Below, one piece after another: positions 34,784-43,861 of a stretch of DNA of 64,000 bases. A program made the position numbers and the translations under genes. Source of the stretch: Pseudomonas marginalis (GTDB taxonomy: Bacteria; Pseudomonadota; Gammaproteobacteria; Pseudomonadales; Pseudomonadaceae). Location of the stretch: NCBI RefSeq assembly GCF_008692035.1, contig NZ_VTFG01000002.1, positions 1,178,001 through 1,242,000 on the forward strand. The letters are read 5' to 3'. Under the pieces are notes generated by a model, which had not been told where the DNA came from, ran no database searches, and saw only the letters and a program-made list of their open reading frames with translations. Position 1 is the first letter of the stretch; each line of letters opens with the position of its first letter.

Positions 34784-35398
34784 ATGAACCTATTTGTCAC
34801 TCGCGCAGCACTGTTGCTGTTGTTTACGCCAGCGGTGTTTGCCGCCAGCAATACCGACCTCACCGTCAAGGGCAGCATCACGCCCAGCGCCTGCGCGCCG
34901 CTGATTTCCGGGGGCGGCGTGGTCGACTTCGGGAAAATGTCGGCCAAGTCGCTCAATGCCGAGCAACACACCGTGTTGCCCAACCAGAACATGCAATTGA
35001 GCGTCCGTTGCGAAGGGCCGACATTTTTCACCCTCAACACCATTGATAACCGCGCCGGTTCTTCGGCCAACCATGATCACTGGCATGGCCTGGGCATGAC
35101 CCCGAACGATGAAAAGATCGGCGGCTCGACCTTCCACCTCTACACCCCCGTGGCCGACGGCGCGGCTGCACGCATCATTACCTCAAGCGATGGCGGGGTG
35201 AGCTGGGCCCCCACCAACCAGTTGAACCATATCTGGCTGACCGCCGTTGCAAGCAGCAATGGCCTGGTGCCCATCGCCGTCCGCGACTTTGACGCGCAGA
35301 TCCGCCTGTACACCCACGTCGCCCCCGCCGACCGCCTGACCCTGCTGGACGAAGTCCCCATCGACGGGCACGCCACCGTTCAACTCAAGTACCTGTAA
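34784..35398 (+). CDS. DUF1120 fimbrial subunit-like protein 2
   Basis: This 204-residue protein has a signal peptide (MNLFVTRAALLLLFTPAVFA) and the DUF1120 pattern: TPSACAP, VDFGKMS and SVRCEGP, with the end ATVQLKYL. I chose the ATG at 34784 because it gives a clean signal peptide and a GGTGAT site upstream; an ATG at 34769 is in frame too. It differs from protein 1 in the central part (residues 95-150), as expected for paralogues with separate places in the fibre. It lies 46 bases after protein 1. Confidence 0.82.
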   Translation: MNLFVTRAALLLLFTPAVFAASNTDLTVKGSITPSACAPLISGGGVVDFGKMSAKSLNAEQHTVLPNQNMQLSVRCEGPTFFTLNTIDNRAGSSANHDHWHGLGMTPNDEKIGGSTFHLYTPVADGAAARIITSSDGGVSWAPTNQLNHIWLTAVASSNGLVPIAVRDFDAQIRLYTHVAPADRLTLLDEVPIDGHATVQLKYL

Positions 35399-35427
35399 TT
35401 CCGCCTATCGAAAGGAGTTCGCTCACC

Positions 35428-36048
35428 ATGAAAACCCTGTTCAGTGCCGCTGCCACCAGCTTGATGCTGCTCACCTGCGCCACCGCCCATGCCGCCTCCA
35501 CCGTGGACCTGACCGTCAAGGGCCTGATCGTGCCCAGCGCCTGTACCCCCAACCTGTCCGGCGGCGGCGTCATCGACCACGGGAAGATTTCCGCCAAGGA
35601 CCTGCGCCCGGACAACCCTACCCACATCGGTAAGAACGTCATGACGATTGCGGTGGTCTGTGATGGTGCGACCTCGTTTGCCCTGAATGCGATCGATAAC
35701 CGCGCGGACTCCGCAATAATGGCGAGTCTCTTCGGACTGGGCTTTATCAACGGTACGCAAAAACTGGGCTGGTTCGACCTGATGTTGCAAAACGCCGTCG
35801 CCGACGGCGTACAGGTGGAAACCATCGCTTCCGGCGACGGGGGCAATACCTGGTACAAGGAAAAGTTCTGGGACCCGGGCCTGTACATGTCGGTCGCCAC
35901 CACGGATGACACCACCCAGCCGGTGCCCGTGAAGGAATTGGTCATGGAGATGGAGGTCAGCACCTCGATTGCCCGCACGGACAGCCTGGACCTGAGCAAC
36001 GAGGTCACCCTCGACGGGTCGGCCACCCTGGAAGTGAAGTACCTGTGA
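35428..36048 (+). CDS. DUF1120 fimbrial subunit-like protein 3
   Basis: This 206-residue protein has a signal peptide (MKTLFSAAATSLMLLTCATAHA) and the DUF1120 signature (VDLTVKGLIVPSACTP, GGGVIDHGKIS, IAVVCDGA). It ends GSATLEVKYL. An AAAGGAG Shine-Dalgarno sequence lies upstream. The aspartate-glycine loop reads DHG here in place of DYG or DFG. It follows protein 2 by 29 bases. By its ending it should be a chaperone-delivered subunit. Confidence 0.85.
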   Translation: MKTLFSAAATSLMLLTCATAHAASTVDLTVKGLIVPSACTPNLSGGGVIDHGKISAKDLRPDNPTHIGKNVMTIAVVCDGATSFALNAIDNRADSAIMASLFGLGFINGTQKLGWFDLMLQNAVADGVQVETIASGDGGNTWYKEKFWDPGLYMSVATTDDTTQPVPVKELVMEMEVSTSIARTDSLDLSNEVTLDGSATLEVKYL

Positions 36049-36133
36049 TGCCGGGGATGCCATGCCATGCCAGGCCAGTCCTGCCATGGCCTCCCTTACA
36101 GATCGGCCACCGTCTCCCAGCCAGTGATGCCCT

Positions 36134-36757
36134 ATGAACACGCCCGCCACGCTTTTCGCTGCCCTGCTGACACTGACCTTCGCCGCCCCGGCGTGGGCCG
36201 CCTCTATCGTCGATATCACCGTGACCGGCCGGTTGACCCCGGACGCCTGTCACGTCGAGCTGTCGGAAGACGGTATGGTTGACCATGGCAAGATTCCCTC
36301 CCATACGCTGAGCAGTGATGAATTCACCCTGATGCCGAGCCGACTCCTGGAGCTGTCCGTACAGTGCGCCCGGCCCATGCTGTTTGCGCTGGTGGGCCTG
36401 GACAACCGTGCGGAGTCGGCGCTGGCCCCAGGGGTCTTCGGCTTGGGCAGGAACATCCATGCCCCCGAAGAACGCCTCGGCGGCGTGGCGCTGTCCTATC
36501 GCAACCCACTGGGCGACGCGCAACCCATGCAGGTGCTGATTTCCCTCGACAACGGTGAAACCTGGACGCCTCGCCCCAACGCCGCGCCCAAGGCCTACAC
36601 CGGTTTTGCCCTGCCGGGGGATCGCCAGCCGGATTTCATCAGGCATCTGAGCGCCCAACTGCACATCGAAACCTCGATCAACTTTTCCAACTACCTGACC
36701 CTGGATCAAGAGGTGCCGCTGGATGGCTCCATCGTCCTGGATCTGCGCTACCTCTGA
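36134..36757 (+). CDS. DUF1120 fimbrial subunit-like protein 4
   Basis: This 207-residue protein has a signal peptide (MNTPATLFAALLTLTFAAPAWA) and a more divergent DUF1120 domain: IVDITVTGRLTPDACHVEL, VDHGKIP and SVQCARP, ending IVLDLRYL. The cysteine pair and terminal tyrosine-leucine are kept. It is the last subunit gene before the chaperone gene, which starts 29 bases later. A gap of 85 bases separates it from protein 3, the widest within the cluster. Confidence 0.82.
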   Translation: MNTPATLFAALLTLTFAAPAWAASIVDITVTGRLTPDACHVELSEDGMVDHGKIPSHTLSSDEFTLMPSRLLELSVQCARPMLFALVGLDNRAESALAPGVFGLGRNIHAPEERLGGVALSYRNPLGDAQPMQVLISLDNGETWTPRPNAAPKAYTGFALPGDRQPDFIRHLSAQLHIETSINFSNYLTLDQEVPLDGSIVLDLRYL

Positions 36758-36786
36758 CTCCTCTCCTGCCCAATGGAACTCTTGTC

Positions 36787-37482
36787 ATGACGACACTACT
36801 TTTGAACATTGCGACCCTGGCATTGCTGTTCAGCATGAATGCCCGGGCTGATGGCATGGTCCCCGACACCTCCGTGGTGATCGTCTACGAAAGCGACGGC
36901 GAAGCCAGCGTTTCGGTGACCAACACCGACAGTCAGCTGGCCCTGCTGCACGTGACCCTGGAAGATATCCCGGAAGACAACGAGCCCTTGCTGGTGGTCA
37001 CCCCGCCGTTGTCGCGGGTGGAGCCGACGAAATCGCAACTGGTGCGTTTCATCCTGCAAGATCATTTGCCGCTCAAGAGCCAGCGCCTCAAACGCGTGAT
37101 TTTCGAAGGCATGCCCAAGGGCCGCCCCGCAGCCGAGGCCGGACATGCACGGGTGGGTGTCACCGTGCGCCAGAACCTGCCGGTGATCATTCATCCCAAG
37201 GGCCTGGCGCCCAATCGCACGCCCTGGACCGGCTTGACCTGGTCCCTGGAAAACAACCAATTGCTGGTCAGCAATGACACGCCGTATGTGGTGCGGCTGG
37301 CCCAGGAACTGCGCCTGCTGCCCGGCGACGGCAAGGCGATGCTGCCGCGCACCTACGTGTTGCCGGGTGAGCGCCTGCGTGTGCCGGCAACCGCCGCCGG
37401 CGCCCGCATGGTAAGACTGCAACCGGCCACCCTGTATGGTTTCGCCGTCGCCGCCTACGACGCGCCGCTCACCCTCCCCTGA
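36787..37482 (+). CDS. Periplasmic fimbrial chaperone (PapD-like)
   Basis: This 231-residue protein has a signal peptide (residues 1-21) and two immunoglobulin-like domains. The first has the subunit-binding strand and the family pattern VSVTNTDSQLALLHV and TKSQLVRFIL; conserved Arg/Lys residues for the subunit C-terminus lie at about residue 30 and 115. The second domain follows from about residue 140. It should hold DUF1120 subunits in the periplasm by strand complementation and hand them to the usher encoded 65 bases downstream. Confidence 0.85.
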   Translation: MTTLLLNIATLALLFSMNARADGMVPDTSVVIVYESDGEASVSVTNTDSQLALLHVTLEDIPEDNEPLLVVTPPLSRVEPTKSQLVRFILQDHLPLKSQRLKRVIFEGMPKGRPAAEAGHARVGVTVRQNLPVIIHPKGLAPNRTPWTGLTWSLENNQLLVSNDTPYVVRLAQELRLLPGDGKAMLPRTYVLPGERLRVPATAAGARMVRLQPATLYGFAVAAYDAPLTLP

Positions 37483-37547
37483 CGCAAGACGACGTGACGG
37501 CCTGACAAGCGCCGCTAAGACGCGCAGCCGCCCAATATTCGAATGCC

Positions 37548-39995
37548 TTGGTGAAAACAGTCGTGAATGATCGTGACGGCAACGCCGTGCCCGCCGCTCC
37601 ACCCCGCCTTGCCTTACCCGTGCTGTTGTTGACCTTTGTCTTGTTCCCCGAAGAGGTACGGGCCGACGAGTACGCAGGCTTTGATACCAAGACCCTGGAC
37701 CAGCGCGGCATCGACCCGCAACTGGCGAGCCTGCTACTGGATGCCCCGCGCTTCACGGCAGGCACACACGCCGTGACCTTGCGGGTCAACGGGCAACGCC
37801 GCGGCCGCCTGCAGGCCCGTTTCGATGAGCACGGCGCCCTGTGCTTTGACCGCGCGCTGCTGGACACCGCCAATCTGCGGGTCCCGGCGGACAGCGGCCC
37901 GTGCCATGACGTGCTCGCCCGCTTCCCGCAGAGTCTGGTCGAGCCGGACCCGGCCAGCCTTACCGTATCGCTGGTGGTGCCAAGCGAAGCCTTGCGCCCC
38001 CTGCAGCAGGACATCTCGGGGTACCAGGCAGGCGGCGTCGCGGGCCTGCTCAACTACGACCTCAGCGGGTTCTACAACCGCTTCGGCGACGACGCCAGCC
38101 GTTTCGGCTCGGCCAATACCGAGGTCGGCTTCAATGCGGGCGACTGGATCGTGCGCAGCCGCCAGGTGCAGACCTGGCAGGATGGCCTGTCACGCAGCAC
38201 CCACCTGGAAGCCTATGCCCAACGCACCTTTGCCCGTTATCAAACGGTGCTGCAGGCCGGGCAAGTCAGCCTCTACAACCCGGTGTTGTCCGGCGCCCAG
38301 ATCACCGGCGTGCAGGTATTTACCGAACAAGCCCTGCAAGACCAGGAACAGGGCGCGACCATCGAGGGCATCGCCAACAGCCCCGCACAGGTCGAGGTGC
38401 GGCAGAACGGCGCGCTGATCCACTCGACGGTGGTCCCCGCCGGCCCGTTCGCCCTCACCGATGTACGGCGCTTGAACACCCGCTCGGATGTGGAGGTAAC
38501 GGTCAAGGAAAGCACGGGCGGCGAACGGCGCTTTACCGTACCGGCGGCGATGCTTGGCCTGGGGCTGCCGGCAGCCGGTTACTCGGTGGCGGCAGGACGC
38601 GTGCGCAATATGGGTAACGCTCAAGGTGACGATCCGTGGGTGGTCAGTGCGGGCTGGAACGGCGCCGTGCATCCGCAATTGTCCGTGGGCGGTGGCGTGC
38701 TGGCCGCCAGCCAATACCGTGGAGTGGGAGCAAGCATGGCCTGGTTGCCCGGGCTGGACAGCCAGTTGCAGCTGGCCAGCCAACTCTCCGATGCCCAGGC
38801 CCGCGACAAGGCACAGGGTGTACAAACCGATCTTTCCTGGGCCCAGCGCCTGGGTGAACAATGGTCATTCAGTCTCGCCAACTCCTGGCGCACCCCAGGC
38901 TACCGCGAGCTGGAGGAAGCCACCTACGCAGCCCAACCCGACCGGCACCGCAGCACACGCTATCGCGATCAACAAAGCGCCACCCTGGGCTGGTCGCACC
39001 CGTGGCTCGGGGCATTCAGCGCCGGGCTCTCGCGCTCCAGCAATTTTGACGGGGCCAACAGCAGCCGCGCGCTGGCGTCCTGGGGGACGAGCGTCAACGG
39101 CGTTTCGCTGTCGGCCAGTGCCGAATGGCAGATGGGCGGGCGCCAGCAACAGGACAACGCGGTGTACCTGAACCTGAGCCTGCCCCTGGGCGAGAGTCGC
39201 CGGGCCCGCGCCTGGGTGCGCAACTCGGGCGGCGAGCACCGTTCCGGGCTCGGCCTGAACGAACAGGTCAACGACCAACTCAACTACCGGGTCAGCGCCG
39301 AGTACGACAGCCGCGACCGCCAGGTGGAGACCAGCGTGGGCCTGTCCGCCCTGCCGCGCTACAGCCAGTTGGACCTGAGCTACAGCCGCAGCGACGCCGA
39401 ACGCTCGAGTTACCAGGGCGGTGCCCGTGGCGCGATGGTGGTGCATGGCGGCGGGATGACGTTCTCGCCGTACCCGGTGCGCGACACCTTCGCCCTGGTG
39501 TCGGTGGGCGACATGAGCGGCATCAAGCTCAGCACCCCCAGCGGCCCGGTCTGGACCGATTGGCAAGGCCAGGCGGTGGTTTCCCAGGTCAATGCGTACG
39601 GACGCAGCCCGGTCGAGGTACAGACCCGCTCGCTGCCACGCAACGCCGATATCCACAATGGCCTGGCAATGATCTCGGCCGGGCGTGGTGCGGTGGATCG
39701 CGTCGAGTTCGGCGTCGCGCTGACGCGCCGCTTGCTGCTGACGGTACGCACCGACCAGGACCAGCCGTTGCCCCGTGGCGCCACGGTGAGCACCGCCGAG
39801 GGTGAATTCGTCACCCTGGTCCAGGACGGCAGCCAGGTGTTCCTGCCCAATGTGCTGGAGCACACCACGCTGTGGGTCGGCACCGCAGGCAAACACCGCT
39901 GTGAATTGCGCTTTGAATTGCCGGCCAAAGCAAATCCGACGGTGTATTACGAAACCGCCCCCGCCCTCTGCCATAGCCCCGAGGATGATCGATGA
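37548..39995 (+). CDS. Outer-membrane fimbrial usher
   Basis: This 815-residue usher has an N-terminal periplasmic domain (from about residue 38), a large beta barrel with a plug (around residues 230-320) and C-terminal periplasmic domains near 700-815, where CHSP ends the chain. It threads subunits to the cell surface. No good ATG exists: the frame opens with TTG at 37548 and GTG at 37551 or 37563, so the exact start is uncertain. Its stop overlaps the next gene by 4 bases. Total length is within the FimD family range, slightly short. Confidence 0.85.
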   Translation: MVKTVVNDRDGNAVPAAPPRLALPVLLLTFVLFPEEVRADEYAGFDTKTLDQRGIDPQLASLLLDAPRFTAGTHAVTLRVNGQRRGRLQARFDEHGALCFDRALLDTANLRVPADSGPCHDVLARFPQSLVEPDPASLTVSLVVPSEALRPLQQDISGYQAGGVAGLLNYDLSGFYNRFGDDASRFGSANTEVGFNAGDWIVRSRQVQTWQDGLSRSTHLEAYAQRTFARYQTVLQAGQVSLYNPVLSGAQITGVQVFTEQALQDQEQGATIEGIANSPAQVEVRQNGALIHSTVVPAGPFALTDVRRLNTRSDVEVTVKESTGGERRFTVPAAMLGLGLPAAGYSVAAGRVRNMGNAQGDDPWVVSAGWNGAVHPQLSVGGGVLAASQYRGVGASMAWLPGLDSQLQLASQLSDAQARDKAQGVQTDLSWAQRLGEQWSFSLANSWRTPGYRELEEATYAAQPDRHRSTRYRDQQSATLGWSHPWLGAFSAGLSRSSNFDGANSSRALASWGTSVNGVSLSASAEWQMGGRQQQDNAVYLNLSLPLGESRRARAWVRNSGGEHRSGLGLNEQVNDQLNYRVSAEYDSRDRQVETSVGLSALPRYSQLDLSYSRSDAERSSYQGGARGAMVVHGGGMTFSPYPVRDTFALVSVGDMSGIKLSTPSGPVWTDWQGQAVVSQVNAYGRSPVEVQTRSLPRNADIHNGLAMISAGRGAVDRVEFGVALTRRLLLTVRTDQDQPLPRGATVSTAEGEFVTLVQDGSQVFLPNVLEHTTLWVGTAGKHRCELRFELPAKANPTVYYETAPALCHSPEDDR

Positions 39996-41122
39996 CAGCC
40001 CTACGACTAGGCATCGCCTGCGTGCTGATGGGCGCGCTCAATAGCGCCCTGGCCCAGGACGAATGCCGCCTGAACGTCAGCGAGGCGTTGCTGGATTTTG
40101 GCCTGATGAACCGCGCCGCCCAGCGCGACAGCGCCCCACAGCGTTTGCTCGGCGAGCGGCGCCTGAGCCTGACGTTCACGTGCCCGCACCCCACCGACCC
40201 GAGCCTGTTCTATCGCGCTTTGGCGACAAGCGCAGAGCGCTGGCAATTTACCGAGCAGGGCAGCTACACCCTCCACGCCAGCGACGCTGTACTGGATGGC
40301 CAGGCGGTGGCCCTGGGGTTGCTGCCCGCCAGCGGCCAGCCTGCCGTCGCCACAGGTAACAGCCTGGATTGGCGGCCGGGCCACGGGATTGCGCCGGTCC
40401 AGAACGGTACGCTGCTGACGGGCAAGCACTTTTCACTGCAACTGAGCGTCAACGCCTGGGCCGACAGCGCCGCCACCCGCGTCAGGGATGCCACCACCTG
40501 GGAAGTCTCCGGCACGGTCTACCACCGTCCCAGCGATCGCTACCGCGAACTGACACTGCAGGCGCATTTCGCTCCCGTGGCCTGTGTACCGCAGTTGTCT
40601 AATGGAGGGCTGGTGGATTACGGCACGCTGGCGGCCAAAGACCTGAACGCCACCCACGAAACCCCACTGCCCACCCGCACCCTGCAGTTTTCTGTCAGTT
40701 GCGACGCCGCCACCCCCTTCGCCTTGAAGATGCACGACAACCGCAACGGCTCGGCGACCGGAGGCACCGATGAAACCGCCTACGGCCTGGACCTGGACGC
40801 CAGCCAGAACAAGATCGGGCGCTACTACCTGAACATCGACCCGGCCGAATTCAGCGCCGACGCCCTCGGCACGCTGTATCGCACCGACTCCACCAGCGGC
40901 GGGGTGGCCTGGAGCAGTTCCAGTGCCCGGCAGATCCCCATCGCCGCCAACAGCCTCATGGGGTTCACCGACCGCGCCGCCAGCACGTTGGGGCCGGTAC
41001 CGATCCAGCACCTGGCCGGCACGGTGCGCCTCAAGGCCTACCTGGCGCCGACCCAGGCCCTGGACTTGCGCAACGTGGTGTACATCAACGGCTCCGGCAC
41101 CCTCGAAATCATCTACCTGTAA
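39992..41122 (+). CDS. Two-domain DUF1120 protein, probable tip adhesin
   Basis: This 376-residue secreted protein has a signal peptide (1-21) and two domains. Residues 22-180 form a diverged domain with Cys25 and the Cys in LSLTFTC; its LDFG motif recalls the DUF1120 pattern. Residues 185-376 form a clear DUF1120 domain (PVACVPQLSNGGLVDYGTL, SVSCDAAT, end TLEIIYL). The two-domain layout is that of tip adhesins in chaperone-usher fibres, with a lectin-like or receptor-binding N-terminal domain and a pilin C-terminal domain. It overlaps the usher stop by 4 bases. The binding target is unknown. Confidence 0.72.
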   Translation: MTALRLGIACVLMGALNSALAQDECRLNVSEALLDFGLMNRAAQRDSAPQRLLGERRLSLTFTCPHPTDPSLFYRALATSAERWQFTEQGSYTLHASDAVLDGQAVALGLLPASGQPAVATGNSLDWRPGHGIAPVQNGTLLTGKHFSLQLSVNAWADSAATRVRDATTWEVSGTVYHRPSDRYRELTLQAHFAPVACVPQLSNGGLVDYGTLAAKDLNATHETPLPTRTLQFSVSCDAATPFALKMHDNRNGSATGGTDETAYGLDLDASQNKIGRYYLNIDPAEFSADALGTLYRTDSTSGGVAWSSSSARQIPIAANSLMGFTDRAASTLGPVPIQHLAGTVRLKAYLAPTQALDLRNVVYINGSGTLEIIYL

Positions 41123-41140
41123 CCCATTGGAACCCGCCCC

Positions 41141-41791
41141 ATGAAAACCCCCGGCATCACCCTGCTCTCCCTGCTGTTACTGGGGAGCGCGCTCCCCGCA
41201 CAGGCCGCCTCGCGCGTGGACCTGGCGGTCAAGGGCCGCATCACGCCCACCGCCTGTACCCCGCAGTTGTCCAACGGCGCGTTGATCGACTACGGCAAGA
41301 TCTCCCACCAGGACCTGAACGCGGACAAAAATACGCGCCTGCCGGTCAAGCTGCTGCAAGTCAGCATCGCCTGCAACGCCTCGAACCGCTTCGCCTTGCG
41401 CATGCACGACAATCGCGACGGTTCGGCCATGGTCAACAGCGAGATTTACTACGGCCTGGGCCTGGACAACAGCGGCAACCGTATCGGCCTGTACGCCATG
41501 ACCTTCGACCCCAGGCAGACCCTGGTCGACAGCACCACGCAGGTGTATGGCACCGAGTCCACCACCGGTGGCGTGGCCTGGCGCACCGCCAACCTCAACC
41601 CCATCAATATCGGCGCCAACAGTTACCTGGGCTTTACCGGCATCGCCGGCAGCACGGCCGGGCCCTCGGCAATCCAGGAGCTGATCAGCACGGTCAAGGT
41701 CGAAGCCGTGATCAATGCCACGCAAAACCTGGACCTGAGCAGCGATACCCGACTCGACGGCCTTGCCACGCTGGAGGTGGTGTACCTCTAG
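41141..41791 (+). CDS. DUF1120 fimbrial subunit-like protein 5
   Basis: This 216-residue protein has a signal peptide (ending QAAS) and the DUF1120 pattern: VDLAVKGRITPTACTPQLSNG, IDYGKIS and SIACNAS, ending ATLEVVYL. It resembles the C-terminal domain of the two-domain protein just upstream more than proteins 1-4, for example in PQLSNG and MHDNRDGSA, so the two may have arisen by duplication. It is the last gene of the operon and overlaps the convergent transporter gene stop by 4 bases. It could be the adaptor that joins the tip protein or the main subunit. Confidence 0.84.
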   Translation: MKTPGITLLSLLLLGSALPAQAASRVDLAVKGRITPTACTPQLSNGALIDYGKISHQDLNADKNTRLPVKLLQVSIACNASNRFALRMHDNRDGSAMVNSEIYYGLGLDNSGNRIGLYAMTFDPRQTLVDSTTQVYGTESTTGGVAWRTANLNPINIGANSYLGFTGIAGSTAGPSAIQELISTVKVEAVINATQNLDLSSDTRLDGLATLEVVYL

Positions 41792-43053
41792 ACTTTCTCG
41801 CTGCTGACCTGCACATACTGCGCCCGCCCCGCCCCCAGCCCGGCAATGATGGCGCCCAGGCCGATGACCGCGAAAATCCAGCCGATGGCCGACCAGCCGC
41901 CCGTCCAGTCGTGCACCAGGCCCACCGCAAATGGGCCAATGGACGCCAGGGTGTAGCCAAAGCCCTGGGCCATGCTCGACAGGTTGGCCGCCACATGGGA
42001 GTCGCGCGAGCGCAGCACGATCAGGGTCAGCGCCAGGCTGAACGTACCGCCCTGGCCCAGGCCGAGCAGGATCGCCCAGCCCCACAGGCCGTCCAGCGGT
42101 GCATACAGGCAACCGAACAAACCGCCGAGGGTCAGCAGCATCACCACTACGATCGCCAGGCGCTGGTCTTTGCCACGGGTGGCGAGCCAGGGTGCGGCGA
42201 GGGAACTGAACAATTGCATGACGATAGAGCCGGACAACGCCAGCCCGGCTTCGGTGGCGCTCAGGCCACGACCGATCAGGATCGACGGCAGCCAGCCAAA
42301 CACGATGTACGACAGGGACGATTGCAGGCCCATGTACAAGGTGACCTGCCAGGCCAGCGGATCACGCAGCAGGCCCTTCACTCGGTAGGCGACCTGGTGG
42401 GTGGCGTGTCTGCGGCCGACCTGCGGTAACCAGAACAACGCCGCCGCCAACGCCGGCAGAATCCAGAAGCCCAGACCAATGGTCCAGCGGTCACCGAAGT
42501 AATGACTCAGCGGCACCGTGGCACCGGCGGCCAACGCCGCGCCCAGGCACAGGGCCATGGTGTAGACGCCGGTCATGGCACCGGCCTGCCTGGCGAAATC
42601 ACGCTTGATCAGGCCCGGCAGCAAGACGCCGATGATGCCGATGCTCGCACCGGCGATCAGGCTGCCGACGAACAAGCCCACTTCGCCAAAAGCGCTGCGC
42701 AGGATGATGCCGGCGGCCAGGGTCAGCAAAATCCCCAACACCACCCGCTCGGCGCCAAACCGCCGGGCCAGGATCGGCGCCGTGGGTGCGAACAGGCCGA
42801 GGCACAACACCGGCAGGGTGGTGAGCAAACCGGCCTTGGCCGCCGACAACCCCAGGCTGCTGGAGACGTCGGCCAGCAATGGCGCCACGCTCGACAACGC
42901 CGGACGCAGGTTCAAGGCCACCAGGATCAGGCCCAGCAGCAGCAACCAGGGGCGACTCACCACCGGGTGGCTGCTTTGCACCACGTCGTCGTCGGCCTCG
43001 GCGTCGATCAACAGTTCGTCCAACTCGCTCGTACGCTTGGTTTCAGGGTTCAT
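41788..43053 (-). CDS. MFS transporter, CynX/NimT type
   Basis: This 421-residue permease has 12 hydrophobic helices and the family motif NLRPALSSVAPLL in helix 1. Relatives include CynX and the 2-nitroimidazole transporter NimT. The substrate cannot be read from the sequence. The first 33 residues are a polar acidic lead, longer than usual. Its start overlaps the stop of the GntR gene by 11 bases, so translation is probably coupled and the two are one operon, the regulator controlling the transporter. Confidence 0.88.
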   Translation of the reverse strand: MNPETKRTSELDELLIDAEADDDVVQSSHPVVSRPWLLLLGLILVALNLRPALSSVAPLLADVSSSLGLSAAKAGLLTTLPVLCLGLFAPTAPILARRFGAERVVLGILLTLAAGIILRSAFGEVGLFVGSLIAGASIGIIGVLLPGLIKRDFARQAGAMTGVYTMALCLGAALAAGATVPLSHYFGDRWTIGLGFWILPALAAALFWLPQVGRRHATHQVAYRVKGLLRDPLAWQVTLYMGLQSSLSYIVFGWLPSILIGRGLSATEAGLALSGSIVMQLFSSLAAPWLATRGKDQRLAIVVVMLLTLGGLFGCLYAPLDGLWGWAILLGLGQGGTFSLALTLIVLRSRDSHVAANLSSMAQGFGYTLASIGPFAVGLVHDWTGGWSAIGWIFAVIGLGAIIAGLGAGRAQYVQVSSEKV

Positions 43054-43702
43054 TGATCAACTGCCGGCAAAGGGATTTGGCGCGTTCCGGGTCCTGGTGT
43101 TCCACGGCTGCGAGCAGGGCGATATGCAGGTCGAACACCGCCTGGCGACGCGGCGAAATGTTCAGGGTCTGGCGCAACTGCGCGCCGACGATGGCGGAAA
43201 AGTACTGGTACAGCTCGCTCAACGCCGGGTTGTGCGCGGCGTCCACCAGGCGTTTGTGGAACAGCAGGTCGGCGCTGATATAGGCCTCGAGGTCACCGTG
43301 GTACAGCACCGCGCTGGCCTTGAGTGCCTCATGCAAAGCGGTGAGGTCGGCGTCGGTACGGCGCACCGCCGCGAGCCCGACGGCCTCCACTTCCAGGATC
43401 TGCCGCGTCTCCTGCGCCTGCTCCAGGGTGCAGTGGGATAACGCGCGCATGGCCCCCAGCGGGTCGGTCATCGAGCGCAGGTAACTGCCGTCGCCCTGGC
43501 GGATCTCGATCAACCCGGAGAACGCCAACACGCGCATGGCCTCGCGCACGGTGTTGCGGCTGATGCCCAGCTCGGCGGCCAGCTCCGGCTCGGTGGGCAG
43601 GCGTTCGCCGATGGCCCACCGGCCTTCGCTGATGCGCCAGCGCAATTGCTCAAGGGCCTGGTCCACCAGGGAGCGTTTGATCAAGGGGGCGATGTCTGTC
43701 AT
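43043..43702 (-). CDS. GntR-family regulator (FadR/FCD type)
   Basis: This 219-residue regulator has a winged helix-turn-helix (LPTEPELAAELGISRNTVREAMRVL, residues 35-60) and an FCD effector domain with metal-site histidines in its helices (HKRLVDAAHNPALSELY). FadR-type members bind small carboxylic acids. The ATG at 43702 is chosen; the frame opens earlier only with a TTG. It is upstream of and overlaps the CynX-type transporter gene, so it likely controls that transport step. Confidence 0.88.
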   Translation of the reverse strand: MTDIAPLIKRSLVDQALEQLRWRISEGRWAIGERLPTEPELAAELGISRNTVREAMRVLAFSGLIEIRQGDGSYLRSMTDPLGAMRALSHCTLEQAQETRQILEVEAVGLAAVRRTDADLTALHEALKASAVLYHGDLEAYISADLLFHKRLVDAAHNPALSELYQYFSAIVGAQLRQTLNISPRRQAVFDLHIALLAAVEHQDPERAKSLCRQLINEP

Positions 43703-43822
43703 GGAATGCAGGCTTTCGTCCAATCATAGGATGAATTTTCCTACAGCCTATTCAGAGTTGCCTACAAAGGCAACGCACTAGGGTTCTTAGGCAGGAAAAG
43801 GAGCAGTATTTTCGATTGGTAA

Positions 43823-43843
43823 AATTACCCTCAAAGGGTAATT
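43823..43843. promoter_or_regulatory. mqsRA operator palindrome
   Basis: AATTACCCT-CAA-AGGGTAATT is a perfect 9-bp inverted repeat 18 bases before the mqsR ATG. It is close to the E. coli MqsA site, with its AACCT/AGGTT arms. The antitoxin should bind here and repress the operon. Confidence 0.85.
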
Positions 43844-43861
43844 ATTCGGCTCAGGTGTCTT

